Shown here: positions 8,475 to 19,499 of the stretch, one piece after another
Layout of the letters: the number at the start of each line of letters is the position of its first letter
Position numbering within the stretch: position 1 is the first letter of the stretch
Assembly (NCBI RefSeq): GCF_024609765.1
Contig: NZ_JANFDG010000023.1
Span: 1 to 64,000, forward strand
Reading direction: 5' to 3'
Length of the DNA: 64,000 bases
Source of the DNA: Shinella pollutisoli
GTDB taxonomy: Bacteria; Pseudomonadota; Alphaproteobacteria; Rhizobiales; Rhizobiaceae
Position numbers and translations under genes: made by a program
The notes under the pieces: model-generated
Told to the model about the DNA's origin: nothing
What the model saw: only the letters and a program-made list of their open reading frames with translations
Databases searched by the model: none

Positions 8475-10514
8475 CTAGATGTCGAGGTTCTCCGCAAAGG
8501 CGGCCCGCTCCTGGATGAAGCGGAAGCGCGCCTCCGGCTTCGTGCCCATCAGGCTGTCGACCGCGTCGCGCGTGCCCTCGAAGTCGACGTCGTCGATCTC
8601 GACCTTGAGCAGCGTGCGCTTGGCCGGATCCATCGTCGTCTCCTTGAGCTGGGCCGGCAGCATCTCGCCGAGGCCCTTGAAGCGGCCGATCTCCACCTTG
8701 CCGCGGCCGTTGAAGGCGGTACGCATCAGCTCCTCGCGGTGCTCGTCGTCGCGCGCGTAGAGCGTCTTGCCGCCCTGGCTGAGGCGGTAGAGCGGGGGGA
8801 CTGCGAGATAGAGGTGGCCGCCGCGGATGAGGTCCGGCATCTCCTGATAGAAGAAGGTGATGAGCAGCGAGGCGATGTGCGCGCCGTCGACGTCGGCGTC
8901 GGTCATGATGATCACGCGCTCGTAGCGCAGGTCGTCCTCGCGGTATTTCGCGCGCGTGCCGCAGCCGAGCGCCTGGACGAGGTCGGCGATCTGCTGGTTG
9001 GCGCCGAGCTTCTCGCGCCCTGCGCTGGCGACGTTGAGGATCTTGCCGCGCAGCGGCAGGATCGCCTGATTGGCGCGGTTCCGCGCCTGCTTGGCCGAGC
9101 CGCCGGCCGAATCGCCCTCGACGATGAAGATCTCCGCGCCCTCCGCCGAATTCTGCGCGCAGTCGGCGAGCTTGCCGGGCAGGCGCAGCTTGCGCACCGC
9201 CGTCTTGCGGCTCACCTCCTTCTCCTTGCGGCGCCGGAGCCGCTCCTCGGCGCGCTCGATCACCCAGTCGAGCAGCTTCGCCGCCTCGCCCGGATTGTCG
9301 GCGAGGTAGTGGTCGAACGGGTCGCGCAGCGCGTTCTCGACGATGCGCTGCGCCTCCACGGTCGCGAGCTTGTCCTTCGTCTGGCCGACGAATTCCGGCT
9401 CGCGGATGAAGACGGAGAGCATGCCGACGGCCGAGATCATCACGTCGTCGGTGGTGATCGCCGCCGCGCGCTTGTTCTGCGTCAGCTCGGCGTAGTTCTT
9501 GAGGCCCTTGGTAAGCGCGATCCTGAGCCCGGCCTCGTGCGTGCCGCCGTCGGCGGTCGGGATCGTGTTGCAGTAGGAATGGATCATCGAATCGCCGCCG
9601 TACCAGGTGACGGCCCATTCGAGCGACCCGTGCCCGCCCGACTTCTCGCTCTTGCCGGAAAAGATCTCGCGGGTGACGGTGTGCTCCTTGCCGAGCGTCG
9701 CCTGGAGGTAGTCCTTCAGCCCGCCGGGGAAGTGGAAGACCGCCTTTTCCGGCGTCTCGGAGCCCTCCGGGAGCAGCGACGGGTCGCAGCTCCAGCGGAT
9801 CTCGACGCCGCCGAACAGGTAGGCCTTGGAGCGCGCCATGCGGAAGACGCGGCCCGGATCGAAGCGCGCATGCGGCCCGAAAATCTGCGGGTCGGGATGG
9901 AAGCGCACCTTCGTGCCGCGCCGGTTGTGCACCTCGCCCAGTTCCTCGATCGGCCCCTGCGCGACGCCGCGCGAAAAGCGCTGGCGGTAGAGGCGGCGGT
10001 TGCGCGCGACCTCGACCTCGAGATGGTCGGAGAGCGCGTTCACCACCGAGACGCCGACGCCGTGCAGGCCGCCCGAGGTCTCGTAGGCCTTGCCGTCGAA
10101 CTTGCCGCCGGCGTGCAGCACGGTGAGGATGACCTCCAGCGTCGACTTGCCGGGCATCTGCGGATGGTTCTCGACCGGGATGCCGCGGCCGTTGTCCGTC
10201 ACGGTCAGGAAACCGTCCGCGTCAAGGCTTACCTCGATGAAATTGGCGTGGCCGGCCACCGCCTCGTCCATCGAATTGTCGATCACCTCGGCGAAGAGAT
10301 GGTGCAGCGCCTTCTCGTCGGTGCCGCCGATATACATGCCGGGGCGCATGCGCACCGGCTCCAGTCCCTCCAGCACGCGGATCGCCGAGGCGTCGTAGCC
10401 GCCGCTGCCTTCGGCGGCGGGTGCCGGCCGCGCCGCGGGCCTTTCCGCGGGCGGCGCGGGCTGCCGGTCGGGTTCTGGGGGAAGGCTGGCGAAAAGATCG
10501 TTGTTGTCTTGCAT
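8475..10514 (-). CDS. parE: DNA topoisomerase IV subunit B
   Basis: ATP-dependent type II topoisomerase subunit of 679 residues that pairs with ParC to unlink daughter chromosomes. The GHKL ATPase domain is clear: EVIDNSMDEA (catalytic Glu and Mg-binding Asn), DNGRGIPVE, GGLHGVGVSVVNALS and the switch-lysine region LTQNKRAA. The TOPRIM domain follows with IVEGDSAGGSAKQARNR and the acidic TDADVDGAHI. The start ATG at 10514 gives the usual short Pro/Ala-rich N-terminal extension (QPAPPAERPAARPAP). ParE rather than GyrB is chosen because the C-terminal part is short and ends soon after the RFRFIQERA motif. Confidence 0.95.
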   Translation of the reverse strand: MQDNNDLFASLPPEPDRQPAPPAERPAARPAPAAEGSGGYDASAIRVLEGLEPVRMRPGMYIGGTDEKALHHLFAEVIDNSMDEAVAGHANFIEVSLDADGFLTVTDNGRGIPVENHPQMPGKSTLEVILTVLHAGGKFDGKAYETSGGLHGVGVSVVNALSDHLEVEVARNRRLYRQRFSRGVAQGPIEELGEVHNRRGTKVRFHPDPQIFGPHARFDPGRVFRMARSKAYLFGGVEIRWSCDPSLLPEGSETPEKAVFHFPGGLKDYLQATLGKEHTVTREIFSGKSEKSGGHGSLEWAVTWYGGDSMIHSYCNTIPTADGGTHEAGLRIALTKGLKNYAELTQNKRAAAITTDDVMISAVGMLSVFIREPEFVGQTKDKLATVEAQRIVENALRDPFDHYLADNPGEAAKLLDWVIERAEERLRRRKEKEVSRKTAVRKLRLPGKLADCAQNSAEGAEIFIVEGDSAGGSAKQARNRANQAILPLRGKILNVASAGREKLGANQQIADLVQALGCGTRAKYREDDLRYERVIIMTDADVDGAHIASLLITFFYQEMPDLIRGGHLYLAVPPLYRLSQGGKTLYARDDEHREELMRTAFNGRGKVEIGRFKGLGEMLPAQLKETTMDPAKRTLLKVEIDDVDFEGTRDAVDSLMGTKPEARFRFIQERAAFAENLDI

Positions 10515-10723
10515 GGGCCGTTCAGATTTTGTTCCGTGCGCCCTTTCCGCCGGCGGTCCGTGCGGGACCGGCAGGCGGCGTGCGGCGCTCCTGGGCGAAT
10601 CGCCCGCGACTCTGCCAGATTTCTCGGGCTTTCGCGATGCCGGACGGCATCGTCTTCGCTCACGAGGATTGCGTCGCGGGCACGCCGATGGCAAGACTGG
10701 CCGCCCCGCAGGAGGGTTGGTTC

Positions 10724-11602
10724 ATGCCGCAGTCCACAGTTCATTGCCTCGCCTGGCTGGTTCTCGCCGCCTTCCTTGCCGCTTTGACGGCGGAAAGCGC
10801 TGCCGCGCTGACGCTCAAGCCGTGGAAGGACGAGCTCTTCTCCTACGGCGAGATCGTCGAGACGGCGGACGGCGGGGCGCTGCGGGTTGTCGACTACCAG
10901 GAGCTGCGCGACATCAACGCCCGCGACCAGGTGCCGGAGCGGCGCGTGAAGGCGGCCTATGTCTCGACGGCGGTGAAGACGCTGCAGCGGACCGTCGACA
11001 CGCCGGCCGGGCCGATCGACGTGGCGGTGACCGGGAAAGGCGAGGGGGCGGCCTTCACCGTCATCTTCATCCACGGCCGCGGCGGCGACCGGCGGCTCGG
11101 CGCCAACGACTGGTCGTTCGGCGGCAATTTCAACCGGCTGAAGAACCTCGCCCTGCACAACGGCGGCGTCTACTACGCGCCGAGCGTGCCCTCCTTCGAC
11201 GCCAGGGGCGCGGCACTCGTCTCCGGCCTCGTGCGCCGGGCGAAGGCGGCCTCGCCGAACGGTCCGGTGATCCTCGCCTGCGCCTCGATGGGCAGCTTCG
11301 TCTGCGCGGGCGTCGCACGCGACCCGGCCGCGGTGCGGGACCTCTCCGGCATGGTGCTGATGGGCGGGGCGGCGGACGGCGCCTATACGCAGACGCCCGC
11401 CTTCAAGGCGCGCCTGCCGATCGTCTTCACCCACGGCGACATCGACAGCGTCTATCAGGCGAACGACCAGATCGCCGTCTTCCGCAGGCTGCGGAAGGCC
11501 GGCGTGCCGGCGCGCTTCGTGCTGTTCCAGACCGGCGGCCACGGCACGCCCGTGCGCATGACCGACTGGCGCGAGACGCTCAACTGGCTGTTTGCGCAGT
11601 AA
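10724..11602 (+). CDS. secreted alpha/beta hydrolase
   Basis: Protein of 292 residues with a signal peptide (CLAWLVLAAFLAALTAESAAA) and an alpha/beta-hydrolase fold. FIHGRGGD is the oxyanion-loop region, and CASMGSF is the nucleophile elbow in G/A-x-S-x-G-like form. THGDIDSVY carries the likely catalytic Asp, and TGGHGTP the likely catalytic His. A strong AGGAGGG site lies about 8 bases ahead of ATG 10724. It is expected in the periplasm. The substrate is unknown; esterase or dienelactone hydrolase-like activities are possible. It is divergent from parE with a 209-base gap. Confidence 0.75.
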   Translation: MPQSTVHCLAWLVLAAFLAALTAESAAALTLKPWKDELFSYGEIVETADGGALRVVDYQELRDINARDQVPERRVKAAYVSTAVKTLQRTVDTPAGPIDVAVTGKGEGAAFTVIFIHGRGGDRRLGANDWSFGGNFNRLKNLALHNGGVYYAPSVPSFDARGAALVSGLVRRAKAASPNGPVILACASMGSFVCAGVARDPAAVRDLSGMVLMGGAADGAYTQTPAFKARLPIVFTHGDIDSVYQANDQIAVFRRLRKAGVPARFVLFQTGGHGTPVRMTDWRETLNWLFAQ

Positions 11603-11611
11603 GGCGGGGGA

Positions 11612-12229
11612 TCAGGCCGAGCGCAGCAGGACCTTCGTCGAGCCGACGGCCGCGGCGATCTGCTGGTAGTGGCTGGAGCGCTTCTGCGAATTCTCGGCCG
11701 AGCGCAGGAGCAGCGTTTCCGCCTCCTCGATGACGGCGGCGGCCTGCTGCATCGCCTGGCGCAGGTTCTGCCGCTTGACGGCGGTGAGCGTCCGCTGCCG
11801 CTTGAAGCGGGCATTGCCGCGGGTGCGCACGCGCGGCTGCGAGGCATCGGCATTGTTCGCCTGGATGCCGCCGAGCTTGGAGGCGGCCTGGGCGATGATG
11901 CGCTTGGCCTGCCGGTAGTCGCCGACGCCCGGGATCCGGTCCGCGACGTCCTTCAGGCCTCGGCGGAGACAGTCGATGCGATAGACCGGATCGTAGCTCG
12001 CGCATTCGGCGCGCACGGCCTGGATGTTGCGCACGATCGAGGCCGTGGTGGCGGGGCTTGCGACCGCGGAGATGCGGGGATCGCCGGGCGTGTGGCTGTG
12101 GTGTCCGCCGCCTTCCCCGCTCGTCTCCTGGCCGAGGCCGTTCGTCACAGGCATCGCCGAGAGGGCGAGGGCGAGAACGGCGGTGGTCAGTCGCTGGAAC
12201 AGCAGGCGGTTTCTTTTCCTGGCTGGCAT
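11612..12229 (-). CDS. secreted hypothetical protein
   Basis: Protein of 205 residues without a recognised family. The signal peptide is LTTAVLALALSAMPVTNGLGQ. The mature part begins with a Gly/His stretch (GEGGGHHSHTPGD), then carries a Cys pair (AECASYDPVYRIDCLRRG), and ends in basic helices rich in Gln and Ala (RQNLRQAMQQAAAVIEEAETLLLRS). A ribosome binding site GGGGAGAG precedes ATG 12229. It lies 29 bases downstream of the caspase-like gene in the same direction, so the two are probably co-transcribed. Confidence 0.65.
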   Translation of the reverse strand: MPARKRNRLLFQRLTTAVLALALSAMPVTNGLGQETSGEGGGHHSHTPGDPRISAVASPATTASIVRNIQAVRAECASYDPVYRIDCLRRGLKDVADRIPGVGDYRQAKRIIAQAASKLGGIQANNADASQPRVRTRGNARFKRQRTLTAVKRQNLRQAMQQAAAVIEEAETLLLRSAENSQKRSSHYQQIAAAVGSTKVLLRSA

Positions 12230-12258
12230 CGAAGTCTCTCCCCTCTGAAACTCGTGTG

Positions 12259-13869
12259 TCACTCCGTCTGTCCGAATGCGATGCGCATGCTCCTCTGCGT
12301 GCCGGCGCCGATCTGCCCGTCGATGGCGCCGGCGTAGAAATTGTTGCGCTGGAGCGCCGCCTGCAGCGCGCGGCGCGTCTCCGGCTTGAACATGGTCGGG
12401 CGGGTGGTCAGCTGCTCCAGCACGTCCTCGACGCCGGAGCGCAGCGCCGCGTAGAGATAGTCCGCGGCGTCCTGCGGCGTCTTGCCGGGCACCAGGCCGT
12501 CGTCGATCAGCGCGGCCACGTTGAACATCGCCTGGGGATGGCGCAGGTCCGCCGCCCGGACGAAGAGCTCGATCGCCTTCCTCGGATCGCGCGCCAGCCC
12601 CTCGGCGCCCTGATAGTGGAGGAAGCCGAGATCGTTGATGGCGTCGGCAAAGCCGAGGTCGGCCGCCTTGCGGTAGAGCTCCAGCGCCTCGGCGACGTCC
12701 TGGCCCGTGCCGATCCCCTTCTCGTAGAGCTTGCCGAGCTCGAACATCGCCTCGGCATCGCCCGCCTCGGCCGCCTTGCGGAAGAACTCGAACGCCTTGT
12801 CGGGCTGGAACCTCGTCGAATCGGGCGAAAGCGCCATGTAGCCGAGGCCGATCATCGCGCGCGTGTTGCCCTCGTCGGCGAGCGCCGTAAGCTGCACCGC
12901 CTGCTCGGGCTTGAGGGCCTGCCATTGCCCGGCCTTGTCGGCGATGCCGGCGATCGCCTCGTCCTCGCCGGCGAGGAAGAAGGGCGCGCCGGAGAGCGAG
13001 CCATAGAAATGCGGCTGCTGGCGGTTGGCCGTCAGCGCCATCACCCGGTCGCGCACCTGGCGGAAGACGAGGCCGATCTCCACGTTCGGCGTCGGCAGGG
13101 TCTCCAGCAGCGCCGTGGCGAAGGGGCTGTTGTCGCCGTCGCCGTCGAGCGCCACCTTGCCGCCCTCGGCCGCGTAGATCACCAGCATGCCCTGCGCCGG
13201 ATCGGGCGGCGAGAGCCCGTCGCCGCCGAGCGTTACAGCCGGCGCGATGCCGCCGCTTGCCGCCGCAAGCCCCCTGGAGGCGGGAAACGGGTTGTTGCGG
13301 CAGGAATCGAGGATGACGATGCGCAGCTTGCGCGCATGCTCGACGCTGGCGAGCACCGTGGCGAGGCTCACGGCCTGCTCGGGGATCTTCGCCGGATCGT
13401 CGACCTTGATGTCGATCGGGATCAGGTAGTTCTCTCCGGCCGCCTCGACGCCGTGGCCGGCATAGTAGACCAGCGCGATGTCCGCCGTCTCCGACCGGCG
13501 CGAGAAGGCGGCGATGGTCTCCTTCAGCTGTGCGAAAGGCACGTCGATGGCGAGGTCGACGGCGAAATCCAGCCTTTCCAGCATGGCGCCGACCGCGCGC
13601 GCATCGGCCGCGGTGTTGCGCAGCGGCGAGATCGACGCGTAGGAGGCCATGCCGACGACGAGCGCCATGCGTCGCGCCGAGACGACGGGAGAGACCAGCG
13701 CCTCGCCGGCCGTCACCCCGTTGACCGCGGTCTTGATGCCCGCGAGCCCCCGCGTCCCGTCGCCCCCCGCGGCGGGATCGCCCGTCTCCTGCGCGATGGC
13801 CGCGCCGGCAACGAGGAATGCCGCCGTCGCGGCGGCGATGCAGCGTCTTGAGGGAAGCATGCGCCCCAT
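12259..13869 (-). CDS. caspase-like (metacaspase-type) protease with Sel1 repeats
   Basis: Secreted multidomain protein of 536 residues. After a signal peptide ([16 protein letters not shown]) comes a peptidase C14 domain (about 65-320), with the catalytic dyad His139 in YYAGHGVE and Cys190 in LDSCRNNPF; both residues are present, so activity is plausible. Next are Sel1-like repeats (about 340-470; [39 protein letters not shown]). The end (about 495-536) resembles a peptidoglycan-binding domain 1 ([19 protein letters not shown]). The combination suggests periplasmic proteolysis tied to the cell wall. GGAAGG precedes ATG 13869. The following small secreted gene is likely in the same operon. 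Confidence 0.88.
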   Translation of the reverse strand: MGRMLPSRRCIAAATAAFLVAGAAIAQETGDPAAGGDGTRGLAGIKTAVNGVTAGEALVSPVVSARRMALVVGMASYASISPLRNTAADARAVGAMLERLDFAVDLAIDVPFAQLKETIAAFSRRSETADIALVYYAGHGVEAAGENYLIPIDIKVDDPAKIPEQAVSLATVLASVEHARKLRIVILDSCRNNPFPASRGLAAASGGIAPAVTLGGDGLSPPDPAQGMLVIYAAEGGKVALDGDGDNSPFATALLETLPTPNVEIGLVFRQVRDRVMALTANRQQPHFYGSLSGAPFFLAGEDEAIAGIADKAGQWQALKPEQAVQLTALADEGNTRAMIGLGYMALSPDSTRFQPDKAFEFFRKAAEAGDAEAMFELGKLYEKGIGTGQDVAEALELYRKAADLGFADAINDLGFLHYQGAEGLARDPRKAIELFVRAADLRHPQAMFNVAALIDDGLVPGKTPQDAADYLYAALRSGVEDVLEQLTTRPTMFKPETRRALQAALQRNNFYAGAIDGQIGAGTQRSMRIAFGQTE

Positions 13870-14022
13870 CCATCCTTCCTCGGGCGCGCGCCCCGCGCCG
13901 TTTTCCCACGACGTATCAGCGAGCCGGAATATTCGGGCGTGCCGCGGCGAATCGCATCTTTTCTCGCGCGCGCCGATTTGCTACGCCGCAAGCCGACCGA
14001 GATGGAAGGAAAGGGAGCCCCC

Positions 14023-14793
14023 ATGACGCCGGACGTGACCCCGCTTGTTGCCGGGAACTGGAAGATGAACGGCACGCGCGCATCGCTCGACCAGATCAAG
14101 GCGATGGCCGAAGGCGTGAAGGGCGCGCTGGCGCAGAGGGTGGAGACGCTGATCTGCCCGCCGGCGACGCTGCTCTACGTCGCCACCGCCCTCTCAGACG
14201 ACAGCCCGCTGAAGATCGGCGCGCAGGATTGCCACGAGAAGGCCTCCGGCGCCCATACCGGCGACATCTCCGCCGAGATGATCGCCGACTGCTTCGGCAC
14301 CCATGTCATCGTCGGCCATTCCGAGCGACGCACCGACCACGGCGAGAGCGACGCGCTGGTGCGCGCCAAGGCCCGGATCGCCCACGAGAACGAGCTCGTC
14401 GCCATCGTCTGCATCGGCGAGACGGGCGAGGAGCGTAAGGCGGGCAGGACGCTCGACGTGCTGAAGGCGCAGCTCGCCGGCTCCGTCCCGGACGGGGCGA
14501 CCGCCGCCAACACCGTGATCGCCTACGAGCCGGTCTGGGCGATCGGCACGGGGCTCACGCCGACCGCCGCCGACGTCGAGGAGGCGCATGCCTTCATGCG
14601 CGCCGAGCTTGCCGCACGCTTTGCGGAAGAGGGCGCGAGGATGCGCATCCTCTACGGCGGCTCGGTGAAGCCCGCCAACGCGAAGGAGCTGATGGGCGTA
14701 GCCAATGTCGACGGCGCGCTGATCGGCGGGGCGAGCTTGAAAGCGGCCGACTTCCTCGCCATCTACCGGGCATACGAAGAGCTCACGGCCTGA
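14023..14793 (+). CDS. tpiA: triosephosphate isomerase
   Basis: Glycolytic enzyme of 256 residues that interconverts dihydroxyacetone phosphate and glyceraldehyde 3-phosphate in the cytosol. All key residues are visible: Lys in AGNWKMNG, His in VGHSERR, Glu in [11 protein letters not shown], and the phosphate loops [11 protein letters not shown] and [10 protein letters not shown]. Start ATG 14023 has GGGAG upstream and directly gives the conserved N-terminus. It opens a tpiA-secG-pyrG run in the order common in Rhizobiales. Confidence 0.97.
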   Translation: MTPDVTPLVAGNWKMNGTRASLDQIKAMAEGVKGALAQRVETLICPPATLLYVATALSDDSPLKIGAQDCHEKASGAHTGDISAEMIADCFGTHVIVGHSERRTDHGESDALVRAKARIAHENELVAIVCIGETGEERKAGRTLDVLKAQLAGSVPDGATAANTVIAYEPVWAIGTGLTPTAADVEEAHAFMRAELAARFAEEGARMRILYGGSVKPANAKELMGVANVDGALIGGASLKAADFLAIYRAYEELTA

Positions 14794-14896
14794 CGGGCGC
14801 GCCGCCCGAATGGCGGCGAGGGCTTGGAATGACGGGCGGCTTGGTATAAGGAGCCGCTAACTCCCATTTGGGCCGCGCGCCCCGGATATCGAAAAC

Positions 14897-15322
14897 ATGC
14901 AGACCATCTTGCTCGTCATCTATCTCATGGTCGTCGTCGCGCTCATCGGCGTGGTGCTGATCCAGCGCTCGGAAGGCGGCGGCCTCGGCATCGGCGGCGG
15001 GTCCGGCTTCATGTCGGCGCGCGGCACGGCCAACGCGCTGACCCGCGCGACGGCGATCCTGGCGGCGCTCTTCTTCGTGCTGGCGCTCGCCATGGGCATC
15101 CTCGCCCGCTACGAGACGCAGCCGACCGACATCCTCGACCGCATTCCGGGCACGACCGGCACGGGCGGCGTCCTCGATGCGCTCGGCGGCGGCGAAGGCG
15201 AGCAGGGCCAGGCGCCCGCATCCGGCACGAGCGAGCAGGCGCCGGCGACCTCCGACACCGTTCCGGCGGACGGCGCGGGCACGGCCGGCCAGAGCAATTC
15301 CGACGTGCCGAGCGGCCAGTAA
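14897..15322 (+). CDS. secG: preprotein translocase subunit SecG
   Basis: Inner-membrane accessory subunit of the SecYEG protein export channel, 141 residues. The first membrane segment is TILLVIYLMVVVALIGVVLIQ, followed by RSEGGGLGIGGGSGFMSARG, a typical SecG loop, and a second segment ATAILAALFFVLALAMGILA. The C-terminal 70 residues are a low-complexity Ala/Gly/Glu/Thr tail, as usual in alphaproteobacterial SecG. A clear intrinsic terminator follows at 15346. Confidence 0.95.
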   Translation: MQTILLVIYLMVVVALIGVVLIQRSEGGGLGIGGGSGFMSARGTANALTRATAILAALFFVLALAMGILARYETQPTDILDRIPGTTGTGGVLDALGGGEGEQGQAPASGTSEQAPATSDTVPADGAGTAGQSNSDVPSGQ

Positions 15323-15345
15323 GCCGCAGGGGACCGAAACGAACC

Positions 15346-15379
15346 GGCCGGTTGGCGAAACCCAACCGGCCTTCTTCTT
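15346..15379 (+). terminator. intrinsic terminator after secG
   Basis: Perfect 10-bp stem GGCCGGTTGG / CCAACCGGCC with a CGAAAC loop, followed by a T-rich tract (TTCTTCTTGT). It lies 23 bases after the secG stop and ends the tpiA-secG unit, so pyrG probably has its own promoter in the 90 bases that follow. Confidence 0.85.
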
Positions 15380-15385
15380 GTGTAA

Positions 15386-17098
<1,713 letters not shown>

Positions 17099-17125
17099 CG
17101 GGCACCGCCGTCGCTTCCGACAAAA

Positions 17126-17150
17126 AGCCCGGCCTTGCGCCGGGTTTTTT
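17126..17150 (+). terminator. intrinsic terminator after pyrG
   Basis: Stem CCCGGC / GCCGGG with a 5-base loop, followed directly by T6. It is preceded by A5, so it may also work from the opposite strand. It lies 29 bases after the pyrG stop. Confidence 0.8.
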
Positions 17151-17193
17151 CGTTTCGGGAGGGCTGCTTTGGAATGATGGCAGTGCCTCTTGT

Positions 17194-17313
17194 CCCTTCT
17201 CCCCCGCGGGGAGAAGGTCGCGGCAGCGGGATGAGGGGACGCCGCAGGCGTGATCGCTATGCGTTTCCCCCTCATCCGGCCCTTGGGGCCACCTTCTCCC
17301 CGCCGGGGAGAAA
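17194..17313. repeat. RIME-like intergenic palindromic repeat, copy 2
   Basis: Same architecture as copy 1: CCCTTCTCCCCCGCGGGGAG at one end, CTTCTCCCCGCCGGGGAGAA at the other, with the CCTCATCC/GGATGAGG pair and a GGCCC-N-GGGCC inner hairpin. It fills the space between the convergent pyrG and glnA genes. Both copies 1 and 2 have the same orientation. Confidence 0.82.
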
Positions 17314-17323
17314 GGAAGACCGG

Positions 17324-18733
17324 TCAGGCGGAATAGTACATGTCGAACTCGACCGGATGCGGCGTCATCTCGAAGCGCATGACTTCTGCCATCTTCAGCT
17401 CGATATAGGCGTCGATCTGGTCGTCGTCGAACACGCCGCCGGCCGTCAGGAACTTGCGGTCCTTGTCGAGGCTCTCCAGCGCTTCGCGCAGCGAACCGCA
17501 GACGGTCGGGATCTTCTTCAGTTCCTTCGGCGGCAGGTCGTAGAGGTCCTTGTCCATGGCCTTGCCGGGATGGATCTTGTTCTTGATGCCGTCGACGCCG
17601 GCCATCAGCATGGCGGCGAAGGCGAGGTAGGGGTTCGCCAGCGGGTCGGGGAAGCGGACCTCGACGCGCTTGGACTTCGGACCCGTGCCGAACGGGATGC
17701 GGCACGAGGCCGAGCGATTGCGGGCCGAATAGGCGAGCAGCACCGGCGCCTCGTAGCCCGGGACGAGACGCTTGTAGGAGTTCGTCGTCGGGTTGGAGAA
17801 GGCGTTGATTGCCTTGGCATGCTTGATGATGCCGCCGATGTAGTAGAGGCAGGTTTCCGACAGGCCCGCATATTCGTCGCCGGCGAAGGTCGGCTTGCCG
17901 TCCTTCCAGATCGACTGGTGCACGTGCATGCCCGAGCCGTTGTCGCCGAAGATCGGCTTCGGCATGAAGGTGGCCGTCTTGCCGTAGGCGTTGGCGACCT
18001 GGTGGACGACGTACTTGTAGATCTGGATCTTGTCGGCGTTGCGCACCAGCGTGTCGAACTTGACGCCGAGCTCGTGCTGGGCGGCGGCGACCTCGTGGTG
18101 CTGCTTCTCGACGACGACGCCCATCTCGGCGAGCACCGTCAGCATCTCCGAGCGCATGTCCTGGCACGAGTCGATCGGCGGAACCGGGAAGTAGCCGCCC
18201 TTGACGCGCGGGCGATGGCCGAGGTTGCCGGTCTCGTAGTCGGTGTCGTCGTTCGACGGCAGCTCGGACGAGTCGAGCTTGAAGCCGGTATTGTAGGGGT
18301 CGGCCTTGTACTTGACGTCGTCGAAGACGAAGAATTCCGGCTCCGGGCCGACATAGACGGTGTCGCCGATGCCGGACGCCTTGAGATAGGCCTCGGCCTT
18401 CTTGGCGGTGCCGCGCGGGTCGCGGTTGTAGGCCTCGCCGGAGACCGGGTCGAGGATGTCGCACATGACGACCAGGGTGGACTGCGCGAAGAACGGGTCC
18501 ATGTGGACGGTCGCCGGGTCGGGCATCAGCACCATGTCGGATTCGTTGATGGCCTTCCAGCCGCCGATCGAGGAACCGTCGAACATGACGCCGTCGGCGA
18601 ACATGTCTTCGTCGACGCAGGAGACGTCCATCGTCAGGTGATGCAGCTTGCCCTTGGGGTCGGTGAAGCGCAGGTCGACGAACTTGACGTCGTTTTCCTT
18701 GATTTGCTTGAGGATATCGTTGGCAGTCGTCAT
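17324..18733 (-). CDS. glnA: glutamine synthetase, type I
   Basis: Central ammonium-assimilation enzyme (glutamate + NH3 + ATP to glutamine), 469 residues, the usual GS-I length. Landmarks are FDGSSIGGW near residue 51, EPEFFVFD (metal-binding Glu), [10 protein letters not shown], the Arg-rich [23 protein letters not shown] and [13 protein letters not shown]. The regulatory Tyr398 lies in DLYDLPPKE, so control by GlnE adenylylation is expected. glnB is immediately upstream with a 60-base gap. Together they form the classic rhizobial glnB-glnA pair, read from a sigma-54 promoter ahead of glnB, perhaps with a further promoter in the gap. Confidence 0.97.
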   Translation of the reverse strand: MTTANDILKQIKENDVKFVDLRFTDPKGKLHHLTMDVSCVDEDMFADGVMFDGSSIGGWKAINESDMVLMPDPATVHMDPFFAQSTLVVMCDILDPVSGEAYNRDPRGTAKKAEAYLKASGIGDTVYVGPEPEFFVFDDVKYKADPYNTGFKLDSSELPSNDDTDYETGNLGHRPRVKGGYFPVPPIDSCQDMRSEMLTVLAEMGVVVEKQHHEVAAAQHELGVKFDTLVRNADKIQIYKYVVHQVANAYGKTATFMPKPIFGDNGSGMHVHQSIWKDGKPTFAGDEYAGLSETCLYYIGGIIKHAKAINAFSNPTTNSYKRLVPGYEAPVLLAYSARNRSASCRIPFGTGPKSKRVEVRFPDPLANPYLAFAAMLMAGVDGIKNKIHPGKAMDKDLYDLPPKELKKIPTVCGSLREALESLDKDRKFLTAGGVFDDDQIDAYIELKMAEVMRFEMTPHPVEFDMYYSA

Positions 18734-18793
18734 ATTTTATGGTCCCTGTGTGAATGACGAGGTGGAAAGCCTCGGCCGGACGGCCGGGCGGGA

Positions 18794-19282
<489 letters not shown>

Positions 19283-19499
19283 TCATGCGGCTTTCCGGAG
19301 AAAAGAACCAGAGGGGATTTGCCTAAAAATTGTCACCCTGCGCGTCCCCGGGCGGCTGCATGCCGCGCGAATGACCGGATCGATGCCGCAAAGCCCCCTA
19401 TTTGAGCATTCCAATTATGCAGATGCATAAAAAATGGCCTTTTGCCGCAACGTGGCGGGCGGCCCTGTTCGCGGCCCGCATTTCCTGACATGGTGAGGC

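Noticed and set aside
8046-10787. A 913-codon forward frame opposite parE
   Set aside because: It mirrors parE in GC-rich sequence and has the composition of antisense translation.
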